NCBI GenBank assembly: GCA_014529385.2
Contig: CM043949.1
Coordinates: 111,910,477 to 111,974,476 of the forward strand
Direction: 5' to 3'
Length of the DNA: 64,000 nt
DNA from: Adiantum capillus-veneris
Taxonomy: Eukaryota; Streptophyta; Polypodiopsida; Polypodiales; Pteridaceae
In this document: positions 45,272 through 54,956 of the stretch, in pieces
Numbering within the stretch: the first letter of the stretch is position 1
How the letters are laid out: every line of letters begins with the position of its first letter
The notes under the pieces: generated by a model
What the model saw: only the letters and a program-made list of their open reading frames with translations
What the model was told of the DNA's origin: nothing
The model's database searches: none
Translations under genes and position numbers: made by a program

Positions 45272-45556
45272 GTGCTAGTTAGTACTTATCATGTAAACCC
45301 AATTTGTAAACTGAAAAAGGCTTTTTATGCCTTGAGGCGGCAAGGATCCAGGAAATGGTATCAAAATTTTGATACATTCATGCAGTATCATGGTTATAAG
45401 AGAAGTCAAGTGGATCATTGCTTATACACGAGAAAATTTAGTAATGGTTCATTGCTTATTCTCATTTTGTACGTTGATGACATGCTTATTGTTGGGAAAG
45501 CTGCTCATGAGAATGCCAATTTGAAGCAAATATTGAGTCAAAACCTTGCTATGAAG
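45272..45556 (+). pseudogene. Ty1/copia reverse transcriptase fragment
   Basis: The frame contains ICKLKKAFYALRRQGSRKWY (compare VCRLKKSLYGLKQAPRQWY), HGYKRSQVDHCLYTRKF and LYVDDMLIVGK, the copia RT catalytic YVDD. It stops at LAMK where hAT-2 inserted. The frame resumes after hAT-2 as AMKDLGEAW (48732 onward). The RT N-terminus and all other domains are missing. Confidence 0.9.
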
Positions 45557-48500
45557 CATAGTTACATGGGACGGCGGGTCGGGGTCGGGAAAGGGGTCGG
45601 GACGGCAAAAGTCAGGAAACGGGGACGGGGTCGGAACGGCAAAAAAAAAAAGAGAGTTTTTTTGGCATTTTTTGACCTACACACATGCCACACACATAGA
45701 GCATCACTTTGACCATAAATTTACACTAAATAGACCAAAGAACACGAGTCATATAGGCTGAAATGTGCTAATAAAACATCGATGATCGATGGATACAAAA
45801 TGAGAAGTGCATGCCACAAGGGCTCAAGAGTCAAAAAGCCTAAAGGACTTAGGACAAGCCTGAGGCCTCAAGGATAACAAAAAGTACAAAGGGCTATGTA
45901 GTAGGTAGAGTCGTAGACTCAAGAGTCTAGACTCGAGAGTCGAGTGATCAATGATCATCAAACTCAAGAAGTGCTCGCCTGCTGAATCTCCACATCGTTG
46001 TCGTAGTCGAGGTCGTCAGCAACGTATGAGGGCTCCGGCTCGGGAGGCTCGCATTGAGGCTCGAAATCCTCCTCTAGCTCCTCCAAAAGAGTATCGGCCA
46101 TAGATGGATTCTCTTGTGCCATCTCCCACTCAGTGAAAGGATCTGCCTTGTGTGTGACGCTCTTGGCAAGCATGCGCAAGTTAGCGCTCACAAACACCAA
46201 ATCATTGGCCCTCTGAACGCCAAGGCGATTCCTCTTCTTAGAGGCAATGTGGCTGTACACACTCCATAGTTGCTCCAAGCAACTAGTGGTACATGCTTGG
46301 CTAAGGACACGAACAGACAAGCGTTGCAAATGTGGGCCATCTCCTCCATAGTCCTCCCACCACAAAACCGAGCCAATCTTGTTGCGATCAAGCTGTGCAT
46401 CTACATATCCATAGGAGCCCTTCTTTTGCCTGTAGTTGAGTAACTCGTCTCTAATCTTGCGCCTAATGTCACTGCTAGGCTCAAGGCGCTCCAATGCAAG
46501 CCGCCATCCTTTGCTCACCTCCTTGTCGGTCTCTTGACGCCTTCCTTGAAACTCAGGGTCAAGCACATAAGCTGCCGCATGAAGTGGAGAGTAGTATCCA
46601 TTCCACCTCGACTCACACAAGCCATGAATCTCCGCATACTGAACAGGGTCAGGCACAAGCTTCTCAAGTGCCTCTATCATCCGATCCATGGCTTCGTAGA
46701 CTTTGCCAATGCATGGTTGCAAGCCATCCACCACTCGAAGTAGGTGTAGAATAGGCTTGACCATGGCGTCAAGAGTCTTCACCTCCTCCCACCAAGCGGC
46801 GTCGTCGGCCCATTCTCGGCATTTCAATCCTACTGCTGATGTAGACTCCGGCATGGCCTGGAACTCATCACTGAGAAAGAGGCCCCTTAAGGCTCCGCCA
46901 CATGTAGACAAGCGGCCTAGCATAAGCCAATTGAATGCAAATCTTGTCTCTGAATATTTGAGCAAAGACAAGTGGCTCCTCTTTGAGAATTCATGGCGCA
47001 CTTTTTGATGGTTGAGCACAAAGGAGACAATTCGAGAGGCGTCACCAATGGTGGGTGAAATCCATGACAAGTTCCCTATGTCCTTGAGGAGGTTATTGAG
47101 GCAATGCGCCATGCAAAATGTGACATGGATGCTGGGATACATGCCCTCAATGATAGCTCCGGCTGTCCTATTTGACGCCTCTCCATCTGCAACCATACAA
47201 AGGACATTCTCCGGGCCGGTGATCTCTATGGTGCTTGTCCACTCCGCAGCAAGCATCTCGGCGGCCTTGCCACTATCGGATGCATCATGTGACTCCACAA
47301 AGTACATCTCCCCCCGAGAGTAGGCCACCACCCCGTGGATGGACCGCTTGCGGGTGTCGCTCCATCCATCTACAAGAAGAGAGACGCCATTGGTCTCCCA
47401 CAAATCCTTTGTTGCTTGGGCCGCTTGCTCCACGGCAAGCTTCTCTTTGTCAAGGAGGGTGGTGCGAAGCCTCTCCGATGAAGGTGGCACATAAGAGGAG
47501 CCATATTCCCCTATTTTCGTAACCATGGTTCGAAAGTATGGAGACCTATCCACACAAAATAGAGCATGTTGCGTTAGTATGGAGAGTCGAGAAATTATAA
47601 CCCATTATGAATACAAAATGGAAGATTGCAATGTGCATATGCCAAGGGAAACTCACTGCGAAGCATGGAAGGCAATGTGGTCGTGGAAGAAGAATCGGGC
47701 AACCGACCTATCTACCTCTTCCTTCAATTTAGGATTCCAATTTTCGTTGAGAGTGGTTTGGCGATGTGGAAGGGAAGAGGACAGTGTAGATCCATGGCTC
47801 TTGAAGGTTCGAGAGATGTCGTCAAGGTTGGATTCCCTTCGCTCTCGCGGTGTCGCCGTGGCGGAGGGATCAACGGCAACAAAACGGCCCCTCTTGGCCG
47901 CTTCCGCAACCTCATACACCGTGAGTTTCTCAAGAAGATCCAGCCTCTTCTCGGGAGCTACATGAGGGCAAAACTTCACCTCGTGACCGGGTTCATGAAG
48001 AAGATGGGCTCGCACTTTGTTTGAACCACCCGATCTCTTGTATGGACATAGCTTGCACGTCCATGGTCTTGCACCGCCACCTTTGCCACGCGAGCTAAAG
48101 TCGACTTCATCCCACCACGACCACGTTTGCACGGCGGGCCTCCTTCGAGAAGAAGCGGCTTGAGAAGTGGAGTTGGCTTGAGATGACATGATGGTGGAGA
48201 GACTTGAGAGAGTAGAGCTTAGAAGTTAGAAGGGTTAGAGGAGAGCTTGTGTGGAGAGAGAGTAAAGGAGAGCTTCAAAGTGGGTAGAAGAGGGAGAGGA
48301 GAGCTTCAAAGTTCAAACTTGAGCCTTGAGCTTGAGGGAAATGGAATGAGCTTGAGCCTTGAGCTTGAGGGAAATGGAATGAGCATTGAGCATTGAGACT
48401 ATGAGTATTAAGAGGCCCAAGGGAGCCTTTTATAGCCTCCCAAGGGCCAAGGCTTAAAAAATATGGCAGTTGGGGCTGCACAGAGCCGTTGCAAACGGTC

Positions 48501-48731
48501 AAAAACGGTCACTTTTTTGAATCCGACCCCGGCCGACCCCTGCTGTCCCCGTCTGGTCCGTCCGACCCCGGTCCGGCCCCGGCCGTCCCCGGTCCGTCCC
48601 CCCTGCGACCCGCCCGTCCGGCCCGTTTTTCGTCCGTCCCTCGGCGTTCCCAGCCGTTCCCAGCCGTTCCCGGCCCGGTTACGGCCGTTCCCCGGCCCTA
48701 GGGCCCGTCCCCCCCATCCCCTGTAACTATG
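45557..48731 (-). mobile_element. hAT-2 DNA transposon, complete
   Basis: A 3175-bp element with inverted ends CATAGTTACA / TGTAACTATG and an exact 8-bp duplication CTATGAAG (45549-45556, 48732-48739) that lies inside a copia RT codon run. One spliced minus-strand transposase. GGTCGGG / CCGACCCC and GGGACGG / CCGTCCC motifs crowd the first 80 bp on the left and about 220 bp on the right, presumably subterminal binding sites. Confidence 0.95.
45964..48189 (-). CDS. hAT-2 transposase, two exons, apparently intact
   Basis: Exon 1 is 48189-47657 and exon 2 is 47545-45964; the 111-bp intron (47656-47546) has GTGAGT and ATAG ends. Splicing joins CA/G as Gln178 and restores SPYFRTM, matching SPYFLQM of hAT-1. 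The protein is 704 residues: Ser-rich N-terminus, BED finger (C45, C48, H62, H65 or H69), core with LLVDGWSDTRKR (D237), MVADGEASN (D298), and the dimerisation region LEQLWSVYSHIASKKRNRL (E602), then an acidic tail. The triad fits the hAT DDE. No stop or frameshift in either exon. Only modestly similar to hAT-1, so a separate lineage. Confidence 0.92.
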
Positions 48732-48739
48732 CTATGAAG

Positions 48740-51007
48740 GATTTAGGAGAAGCTTGGCGCGCATTCAAGCAGCTCAAGCACGTGGATTAATGCCTGGCGT
48801 GCGGAGTTTGCAGTGTGCAACATTTCCTACGCGAACCTGCCGCTGCAACCTACAGGACTGGTGCTGACGTGCAAGAACCTCACGTGCCTTTGCGCCTTTA
48901 GTGCTTCTGCATCCTTGCGTTGCCCGCGCCCGCCTACGTTCCACCTGTGCGTTGCCCGCTGGCTGTGATTTTTCCACTGCCGGCAGAGATGACGCATTAG
49001 AGATGTTTGTTCCGGATGGCTTACTCAATCTCGTAGATCCACAGTTTCTAACTTAAGAGTTCTAATGTGCACAAATGTAAATAGTTATAAATTCATTTGA
49101 TTGAAATTACTTAGAAAAATAAGAAAAATAGCCAATCTAGCAACATCAAGTTTTTAGTTTGCATTGCAAACCTCTTGAATCATATAACCAAGAAGTTACT
49201 ATGAAAGAAAAAGGATGAATCGGTTAATTCAATTTATTCTTGGAGCTATGACAAACTCTCTTTTAAATATAGAGTGATATTGTAGACTACTCCCAACAAG
49301 GATCTATCTCAGAGAGAATAGGTGGAAATGGATGAAAAGGCCATCCATGGGTTTGCCACTCTCTTGCATCCGGCTTACTGAGATCCATCCCTCTTTATGG
49401 AGTCCACACTTTAGAAGGATTGATGTCTATCCACCCAAGATTTTACACGGAGGGCTTTCATGCTTCTTTTATTCAATAGATCGTAAATCAAAGGGGCAAC
49501 ACATTTGCAATCGTCATGTGTTGCAAGAGGGCATTCTTGGTAAAGCCTCTTTAATAGTGGGAACCTTTTGTCTACAAATTGCTCAACTTCAAGAGTGGCA
49601 TCGAAATTAATTTACTTCATAGAAATTTCTCTAGTTCTAATACTCAAAAGTTATGTAACTCATGCTTTTCTTTCAATGTGGTCTACGATTGCTCCTCGGG
49701 TGCATTTGAGAGAAATAGTCGGGTATTTTTTCATTTACATGAAGACATGCAATAAACTTAGCACGAGGCAATTGAAACTCACAAATTTGTCACTCCTATC
49801 AATGCTTGTTGCATATGATGAATGAGATGTCCATGGCAAGGCTAATGAATATAGTCTATGAGACTATGCTTATGGCACTATGCATGAGCCAACTCTTCTT
49901 AACTTTAAGATGCCAAATTTTTAGTTGTGAGGTCCCGTAATTGGCAGATAGCGCATAGAATAGTCTTTTTCCTTCACGAAAAGTAATGGCAAAGCTAGGA
50001 TGGCTTAATGAATCCTTTATCTAATTATTCCTTTAGTTATCTCTCTACCTTTGTAAGTCAGGTTTCTCCTGGTCCATGGCCTGGTTTACAAACAGGTTTT
50101 GCATCTTCTATTAAGTCAATAGCATATCAATCTCTCTTTCTTTGGGGCAACCGACTAGTAGATCAGTTGGAAAAACATCGTTGGATTTGTCCAGCAATTC
50201 CTCTCATCAGACCCAAAAAAATAGCAAAGGTCTTCTTGTATTTCACAAGCACTAAAAGAGTCTACATCATATTGACTCCACGCTGTATACGAATTACATG
50301 ATCGTCTCTAAAGAAAATGTTGAAGCTCAACAAATCGGATCATAGAAGAGCTAGGTACATTATATGGACATGGTATCACATATGATTTACCTTCCCTTTC
50401 AAAATCTAGTGAGTTATGGGATAGCTTTTTCCTAAGGGAAGGCCCGAATCCCATAAACCGTTCTCTTCTCAAAACTAGGTCAGCATGATCCATGTGCGTA
50501 AGTTGGAAGTTAACTGTCAAAGTGTTAGTTTGTATCTTGGGATCTGCTGGGATCATGATAGATTATTCAAATTTCAGCCACACAATTTCATAAACTGCAC
50601 TCTTGTCAAAAAGCTAAATCCTCCCCAACAACCAGGCTTGCTTCAATATAGGGTCTCCATGTCACATGTATAACGAGAGGACAATAAAATATGGGATACT
50701 ATGGTATCAATTTGAAACTCCCATTTTCCATTCACAAAACCTTGAGTCTAAAGCAATTTATGTGAGCCAAAGGTAGCCCCCCACATAGTAGATATGTTCC
50801 ATGTCCTTAATGTCATCCATTCCGTTTCCTCTGTTTATGTCACAAAATCCTTGCAACACTTTAAGCATACCATCCTGTTGTCTCTTTTGTGTACCTCCAA
50901 TGTTTTGCATGCATTTAATTTGGCTGTGCTACTCACACATGTTGTGCAATGGAGAAGGTTTGATGTTTAGGTAATTTTTTTTTCCCGTTTTTGCTTGGAA
51001 GGTTTAG
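48740..51007. other. Unassigned sequence at the end of the 13.4-kb intron
   Basis: The first bases continue the copia RT frame (AMKDLGEAW), then similarity is lost. The rest is AT-rich with frames under 100 codons on both strands and no motif I recognise. It ends in a long T tract (50970-50982) and the acceptor TTTAG of exon E. Confidence 0.45.
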
Positions 51008-51100
51008 GTCGATAAAGTTCGGCAGATGATGATGACAGACAGCGTAGCAAGAGATGGGCCACATCGCCCTGTCATCCGGACATTTTATGATCATATTCAG
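51008..51100 (+). CDS. CSTF50: CstF50 exon E
   Basis: Acceptor TTTAG, donor CAG/GTAAGA, 31 codons, phase 0 both ends. VDKVRQMMMTDSVARDG then HRPVIRTFYDHIQ, the conserved CstF50 segment between the first two WD40 repeats. It follows the Glu at the end of exon D after a 13.4-kb intron. Confidence 0.93.
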
Positions 51101-51215
51101 GTAAGAGAAAGCTGATCTGATTACATCAAGCAGTCTCGCTGGTATGGTGGTCAAACTTGCAGTCGTGCATGGAAAGTGTTTTAGGCTGAGAACTCTTTGG
51201 CCTTATTTTATGCAG

Positions 51216-51286
51216 GCAATCAATGATCTAGATTTCCATCCACAGTCTGCTGTACTGATATCTGGGGCCAAAGATAGAACTATCAA
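51216..51286 (+). CDS. CSTF50: CstF50 exon F (second WD40 repeat)
   Basis: Acceptor ATGCAG, donor CAA/GTAAGC. AINDLDFHPQSAVLISGAKD; ends with two bases of a Lys codon. Confidence 0.93.
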
Positions 51287-52741
51287 GTAAGCCTCTTACT
51301 GAACTCTGTTCTGACATTGTCTCGACTTGCAACATACTTGACTGTATAGTTTTAAGAAAGGGATTCGTTAGGGGTGTTGTATTTGTACTGCTTGTCTCGT
51401 TGCCTCATACATTAGGAAGAGAATGGTGTCTAGGAGGGCCTCTTTATTTGGCAGTTTAAGGGAGTCAAACCTTTAGTGTTAAGAAAGCAATCAAAGAACA
51501 TATTTAGAATCCAAACGGGCAAAACAGTTAAATTCAAATTTTCCTCCCAAAATGAAATTTAAAATATAGCAGGTAAAACCACATCATATAGCATATCTAC
51601 TGAAAGAGCTAGGCGTGAAGATCACAGATCTATAACCTCCACTCAAATCGGTTAGGCGTTATGAAAGGCGAAAAATCATAAAATTGTCCATTCTTTGACC
51701 ACTCTTACACCTCTCTTACACACCCACCATTCTTACACACATGGCATGAACCTATTTGTCAAAATGCTAATCACCTCCATAATCTCATGGAAAATAAAGA
51801 GGCTCTCCTAGACTCCATCCTCTTCCTAATGTGGTGCTTTTTGAGTCTATGCAAAAGTTTATGTAGAGTGCTTCAAATCTTTCACTGGGCAAGACTTTAT
51901 TGATTTAGTAATGGAGCATAGTATATGGGGACTCAATCATTAGGCGGAGACGTAACAGTGGTTTAGTAACTATGCATTGATACATGAAAAGGGAGCCCTT
52001 TGGGCAAGAGGATAGGACGAGGGTTGTTTTAGGTTCAATACTCAAAAGGTTTTGTTTTGGAAGGGCTTGTCTCATTGTACTCTCAGCGTCGGTGGCCAGT
52101 CAAGACCAATGGATTTTTATGGCAGACAACTCACATCTCCTGTGCACAAGTTTGAGGTGTTCGATGTGCGTGTGTGGATTTTTATTAGTGATTGTTTGAT
52201 TCAGAGGAGTACGTGACAAGATGATATTGATGGACAGCCTCTGCTACTGAACTCCTTTATGAGGGATTGCCATGTCCTAGATTCTGGACCTGCCAAATCA
52301 GATGAGAGCTTGTAATGGAGTCTTTCTGGTATATTCAGTTAATATGCTCTATTAGGGGCCTTGAGAACTGGCTGGGAGAAGCACTGTTTACTTTGAACTT
52401 GGTGATAGGGTAATGTGATTTAGCCACGGCACCGGAATGAGGAGATTGAAATTTTCATTTGTGCAGATGGACTACGGTACTAGGTAGCAAGGGTAAGACG
52501 TGGTTTTAATAATCTGTGAGTAACCTTTTTGGGCTTGGAAGAGGAGACCGCTAGCTCAGGTGGAGCGGAACCCAGTACGGTCTCTTGCACAGTTGCAGTC
52601 TGTTTTATATACAATGAGATTGGCTCGACTAGTACCCTTTGTGTGTGTATATCTTTGTCTATGTGTATATCTATATTGCATTACATCAGTGGACTCATGG
52701 TTGAAACTGGCAAGGCATCATTTTTCAGTTCTGTCAAACAG
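51287..52741. other. Intron F-G, 1455 bp
   Basis: No gene or mobile element recognised; AT-rich with short frames only. Confidence 0.6.
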
Positions 52742-52793
52742 GTTCTTTGATTTTGCCAAGACAGCTGCCAAGAGGGCTTTCCGTGTCATACAG
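52742..52793 (+). CDS. CSTF50: CstF50 exon G
   Basis: Acceptor CAAACAG, donor CAG/GTGTTT. Completes AA/G (Lys) and encodes FFDFAKTAAKRAFRVIQ, closely matching the CstF50 motif with S/T-AKRAF. Confidence 0.93.
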
Positions 52794-52884
52794 GTGTTTT
52801 CAAAAACTTTCTTGCAACCACAGTTTGTATTGATATTTGGTATTGCCTCGTTAAGTCTGGTTATAATTTGTTTTACTTATGTAG

Positions 52885-52942
52885 GATACACATAATGTGC
52901 GCTCAGTATCCTTTCATCCTTGTGGAGATTTTTTGCTTGCTG
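52885..52942 (+). CDS. CSTF50: CstF50 exon H (third WD40 repeat start)
   Basis: Acceptor TATGTAG, donor CTG/GTAAGT. DTHNVRSVSFHPCGDFLLA plus one base of the next Gly codon. The following exon is not found before 64000, so the next intron exceeds 11 kb and contains LINE-C and LINE-D. Confidence 0.93.
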
Positions 52943-53155
52943 GTAAGTAATATGACTGTTCATGTGAGACACCATGCACTAGCAAGCATAATCCGAATAA
53001 ATGTTACTTGATTTTTCATGTTGGCAAGTGTTGATCAATGACCAATTTAGCTAGTAGCTTTTCGGAAAGATTTGAGTGGCATGTTCATTGTTTTGCTTAT
53101 GTCTTTTTTGAGAAATGCTTGATAAGGTCTTGTTTGAAGGTGCTACATTCTAATG

Positions 53156-53157
<2 letters not shown>

Positions 53158-53204
<47 letters not shown>
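53158..53204. repeat. (TC)n microsatellite
   Basis: TC repeats in the intron, upstream of LINE-C. Confidence 0.95.
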
Positions 53205-53207
<3 letters not shown>

Positions 53208-53212
53208 GAGAC

Positions 53213-53673
53213 ATCCTACGCGCTGGTGATCCTACGCGAGACATCCTATGTGCTGGTGATCCTACGTGCTGGACATCCTACGCGAGCTGGTGATCTCCTA
53301 CACGCTGGTCTCCTACGCGAGCTGCACACCCTCTCCCCCCGCCTGCTGTGACAGCGCGCCCAGCCCCTGCGCATTCTCCTGCAGCTGCTGCCGCACTAAG
53401 AGAAGAAGCGAGGCCAGCAGAGGGGCAGAAAGGGTGGCCGGCTATTGTAATGGCACGCGCTAGAGCCGGGCAACTCAGACGCGACAAACAGCTGTTGGCG
53501 GCAGCAAGGGAGGACGTGGACGTGGGCGTGCACTAGGGGACGAAGCAAAGGCAGCAGAGGGATGCGAGCCTGTGTGTAGGCTAGGGTTGGTTGCAAGCTC
53601 CTCTACGCGTAGAAATACTTTCTACGCGTAGAAGGTCCTGTCCTATGCGCGCCCCTGCATTTATCTACGTGTA
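53213..53673. repeat. CCTACGCG minisatellite and CTACGCGTAG palindromes
   Basis: At 53213-53330, degenerate units of ATCCTACGCG(A/C)...CTGGTG repeat about eight times. At 53603-53612 and 53622-53631 stands the perfect 10-bp palindrome CTACGCGTAG, with a variant CTACGTGTAG at 53664. The region precedes ORF1 of LINE-C and may be its 5' untranslated region. Otherwise 52943-53795 is GC-rich, with no gene. Confidence 0.75.
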
Positions 53674-53795
53674 GTACCTCCTATGTTAAAGTTTAAAGAC
53701 TTTTAAGTTTTAAGTTAAACTTTTAAGTTTTGCCCTACTCTCAGTCCCTCACCCTAGTACCTAGTACCCTACCCCACATTTGTGTCTCGGGTTCG

Positions 53796-54956
53796 ATGGA
53801 TCTGCCTTCCGAAGGGGAAGGGCCGGGTGTAGACAGCTACACCACCCCAAAAAAGACAACAGCTACATTTAAACGAAGAAACAGACACACTGTACTATCA
53901 CCAGGATCCTTCCGAGTTGGGAAAACCTCCAGGATACATGATGAGCTAATGATGGAGAAGGTCCAGGTGATGCTCAAATCAGAGCTAAACTATATGAGGG
54001 ATGACATCAGGAAGGAAATGCACGCGAGTGCTGAGAGCTACAGGAACTCCATGTATGGAGACATGATGAGAGAACTAAGGAGAGAGATCCTGGGGATACA
54101 AAATGAGGAAAATCAGATCTTGAAAACGGAATTACGAAACCTAATCAAGGCCGAAGTAAATGTAACAGAATGCGTTATGCAAAAGAAACTCGATGAGGCA
54201 ATAGCAAGTTTTGAAGCATGGAGAACAAATATGGAAAAGCACATGGGGGAAAAAGATGCAATAATCGAGGAGCTAAAAGGAGAACTTGCGGCTTGCAAAT
54301 CTGCAACTAAGGAGAAGGGAGAAGACCAACCTTCGGTGCTAAAGGAGCTGGAGGACATGAAGGATCAGATGAAAGCTCTACGGGAAGGAGATGAACAGAA
54401 ATCGAAAACGGCATCTTCATGGGCGGAACGTCTTTTTAAGACACAAGAAAAGCTTGATGAAGCAGAGAAATGGATTGAGGATGCGAAGAAAGGGAAGGCC
54501 CAGATGCCCGAGACCACACCTACCTCCACCATTATTAATATGACCATTGAGGAAGAGCAGAAAAGGAAGAATTGGGCTCTGCATGTGTGGGTCACAGGAG
54601 TCAAAGACAAAGAGAATGTAGATGAAGAAGTGAAGGAACTGCTACAACGCATGGGCATCACAGAGCCTACTCACACAAGTGCATGGAGAGTGGGCAAGAA
54701 AGGAATCGATGAGAAGGGAAACGTAAAGGATAGGGCACTTATTCTCCGCTTCCCGAATATAGAAATAAGGAAAGAATTTCTAAAGAAGAGGCCAACTCTT
54801 AAGAAAACCGGTATTTTCCTGGGAGATGACCTTACATTGGCACAAGTGGCACACATGCAAGAGTTGACGCCAGAGATCAGGGCAGCAAGAGAAAAGGGGA
54901 AAATTGCCTTTTATAGAAGAGGGAAAGTAGTGGTTCTGGAAAAGCACTCATCATGA
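53796..54956 (+). CDS. LINE-C ORF1 protein: coiled coil plus L1-type C-terminal domain
   Basis: A 386-residue intact frame from MDLPSEGEGPG (the frame opens 22 codons earlier at 53730, but this ATG is the better N-terminus). A basic Ser/Thr-rich start, a long charged helical region with heptad character (about residues 45-240), then an RRM-like segment (WALHVWVTGVKD to ALILRFPNI) and a C-terminal part (IFLGDDLTLAQV, EIRAAREKGKIAFYRRGKVV) resembling the CTD of vertebrate L1 ORF1p. It would form trimers and bind LINE RNA as a chaperone. No CCHC knuckle is seen, unlike most seed-plant L1 ORF1 proteins. It ends UGA CGG. Confidence 0.82.
   Translation: MDLPSEGEGPGVDSYTTPKKTTATFKRRNRHTVLSPGSFRVGKTSRIHDELMMEKVQVMLKSELNYMRDDIRKEMHASAESYRNSMYGDMMRELRREILGIQNEENQILKTELRNLIKAEVNVTECVMQKKLDEAIASFEAWRTNMEKHMGEKDAIIEELKGELAACKSATKEKGEDQPSVLKELEDMKDQMKALREGDEQKSKTASSWAERLFKTQEKLDEAEKWIEDAKKGKAQMPETTPTSTIINMTIEEEQKRKNWALHVWVTGVKDKENVDEEVKELLQRMGITEPTHTSAWRVGKKGIDEKGNVKDRALILRFPNIEIRKEFLKKRPTLKKTGIFLGDDLTLAQVAHMQELTPEIRAAREKGKIAFYRRGKVVVLEKHSS

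Larger units (their letters stand above)
10182..52942 (+). other. CSTF50: Host gene body: CstF50 (cleavage stimulation factor 50 kDa subunit), partial
   Basis: Eight exons join in a single open frame of about 213 codons with GT-AG junctions and matching phases. In order they give an N-terminal segment, a low-complexity linker, a WD40 repeat, a VIRTFYDH segment, a second WD40 repeat and the start of a third. CstF50 is the WD40 subunit of the cleavage stimulation factor that acts on the G/U-rich element downstream of poly(A) sites in the nucleus; its N-terminal part homodimerises. The first exon (dimerisation region) and the later WD repeats are outside the window. Introns visible are 26675, 121, 308, 13356, 115, 1455 and 91 bp. 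No frame damage is seen in any exon, so the gene is probably functional despite the inserted elements. Confidence 0.92.

Noticed and set aside
48463-48726. Pro/Arg-rich + strand frames
   Set aside because: They translate the subterminal GC-rich repeats of hAT-2.
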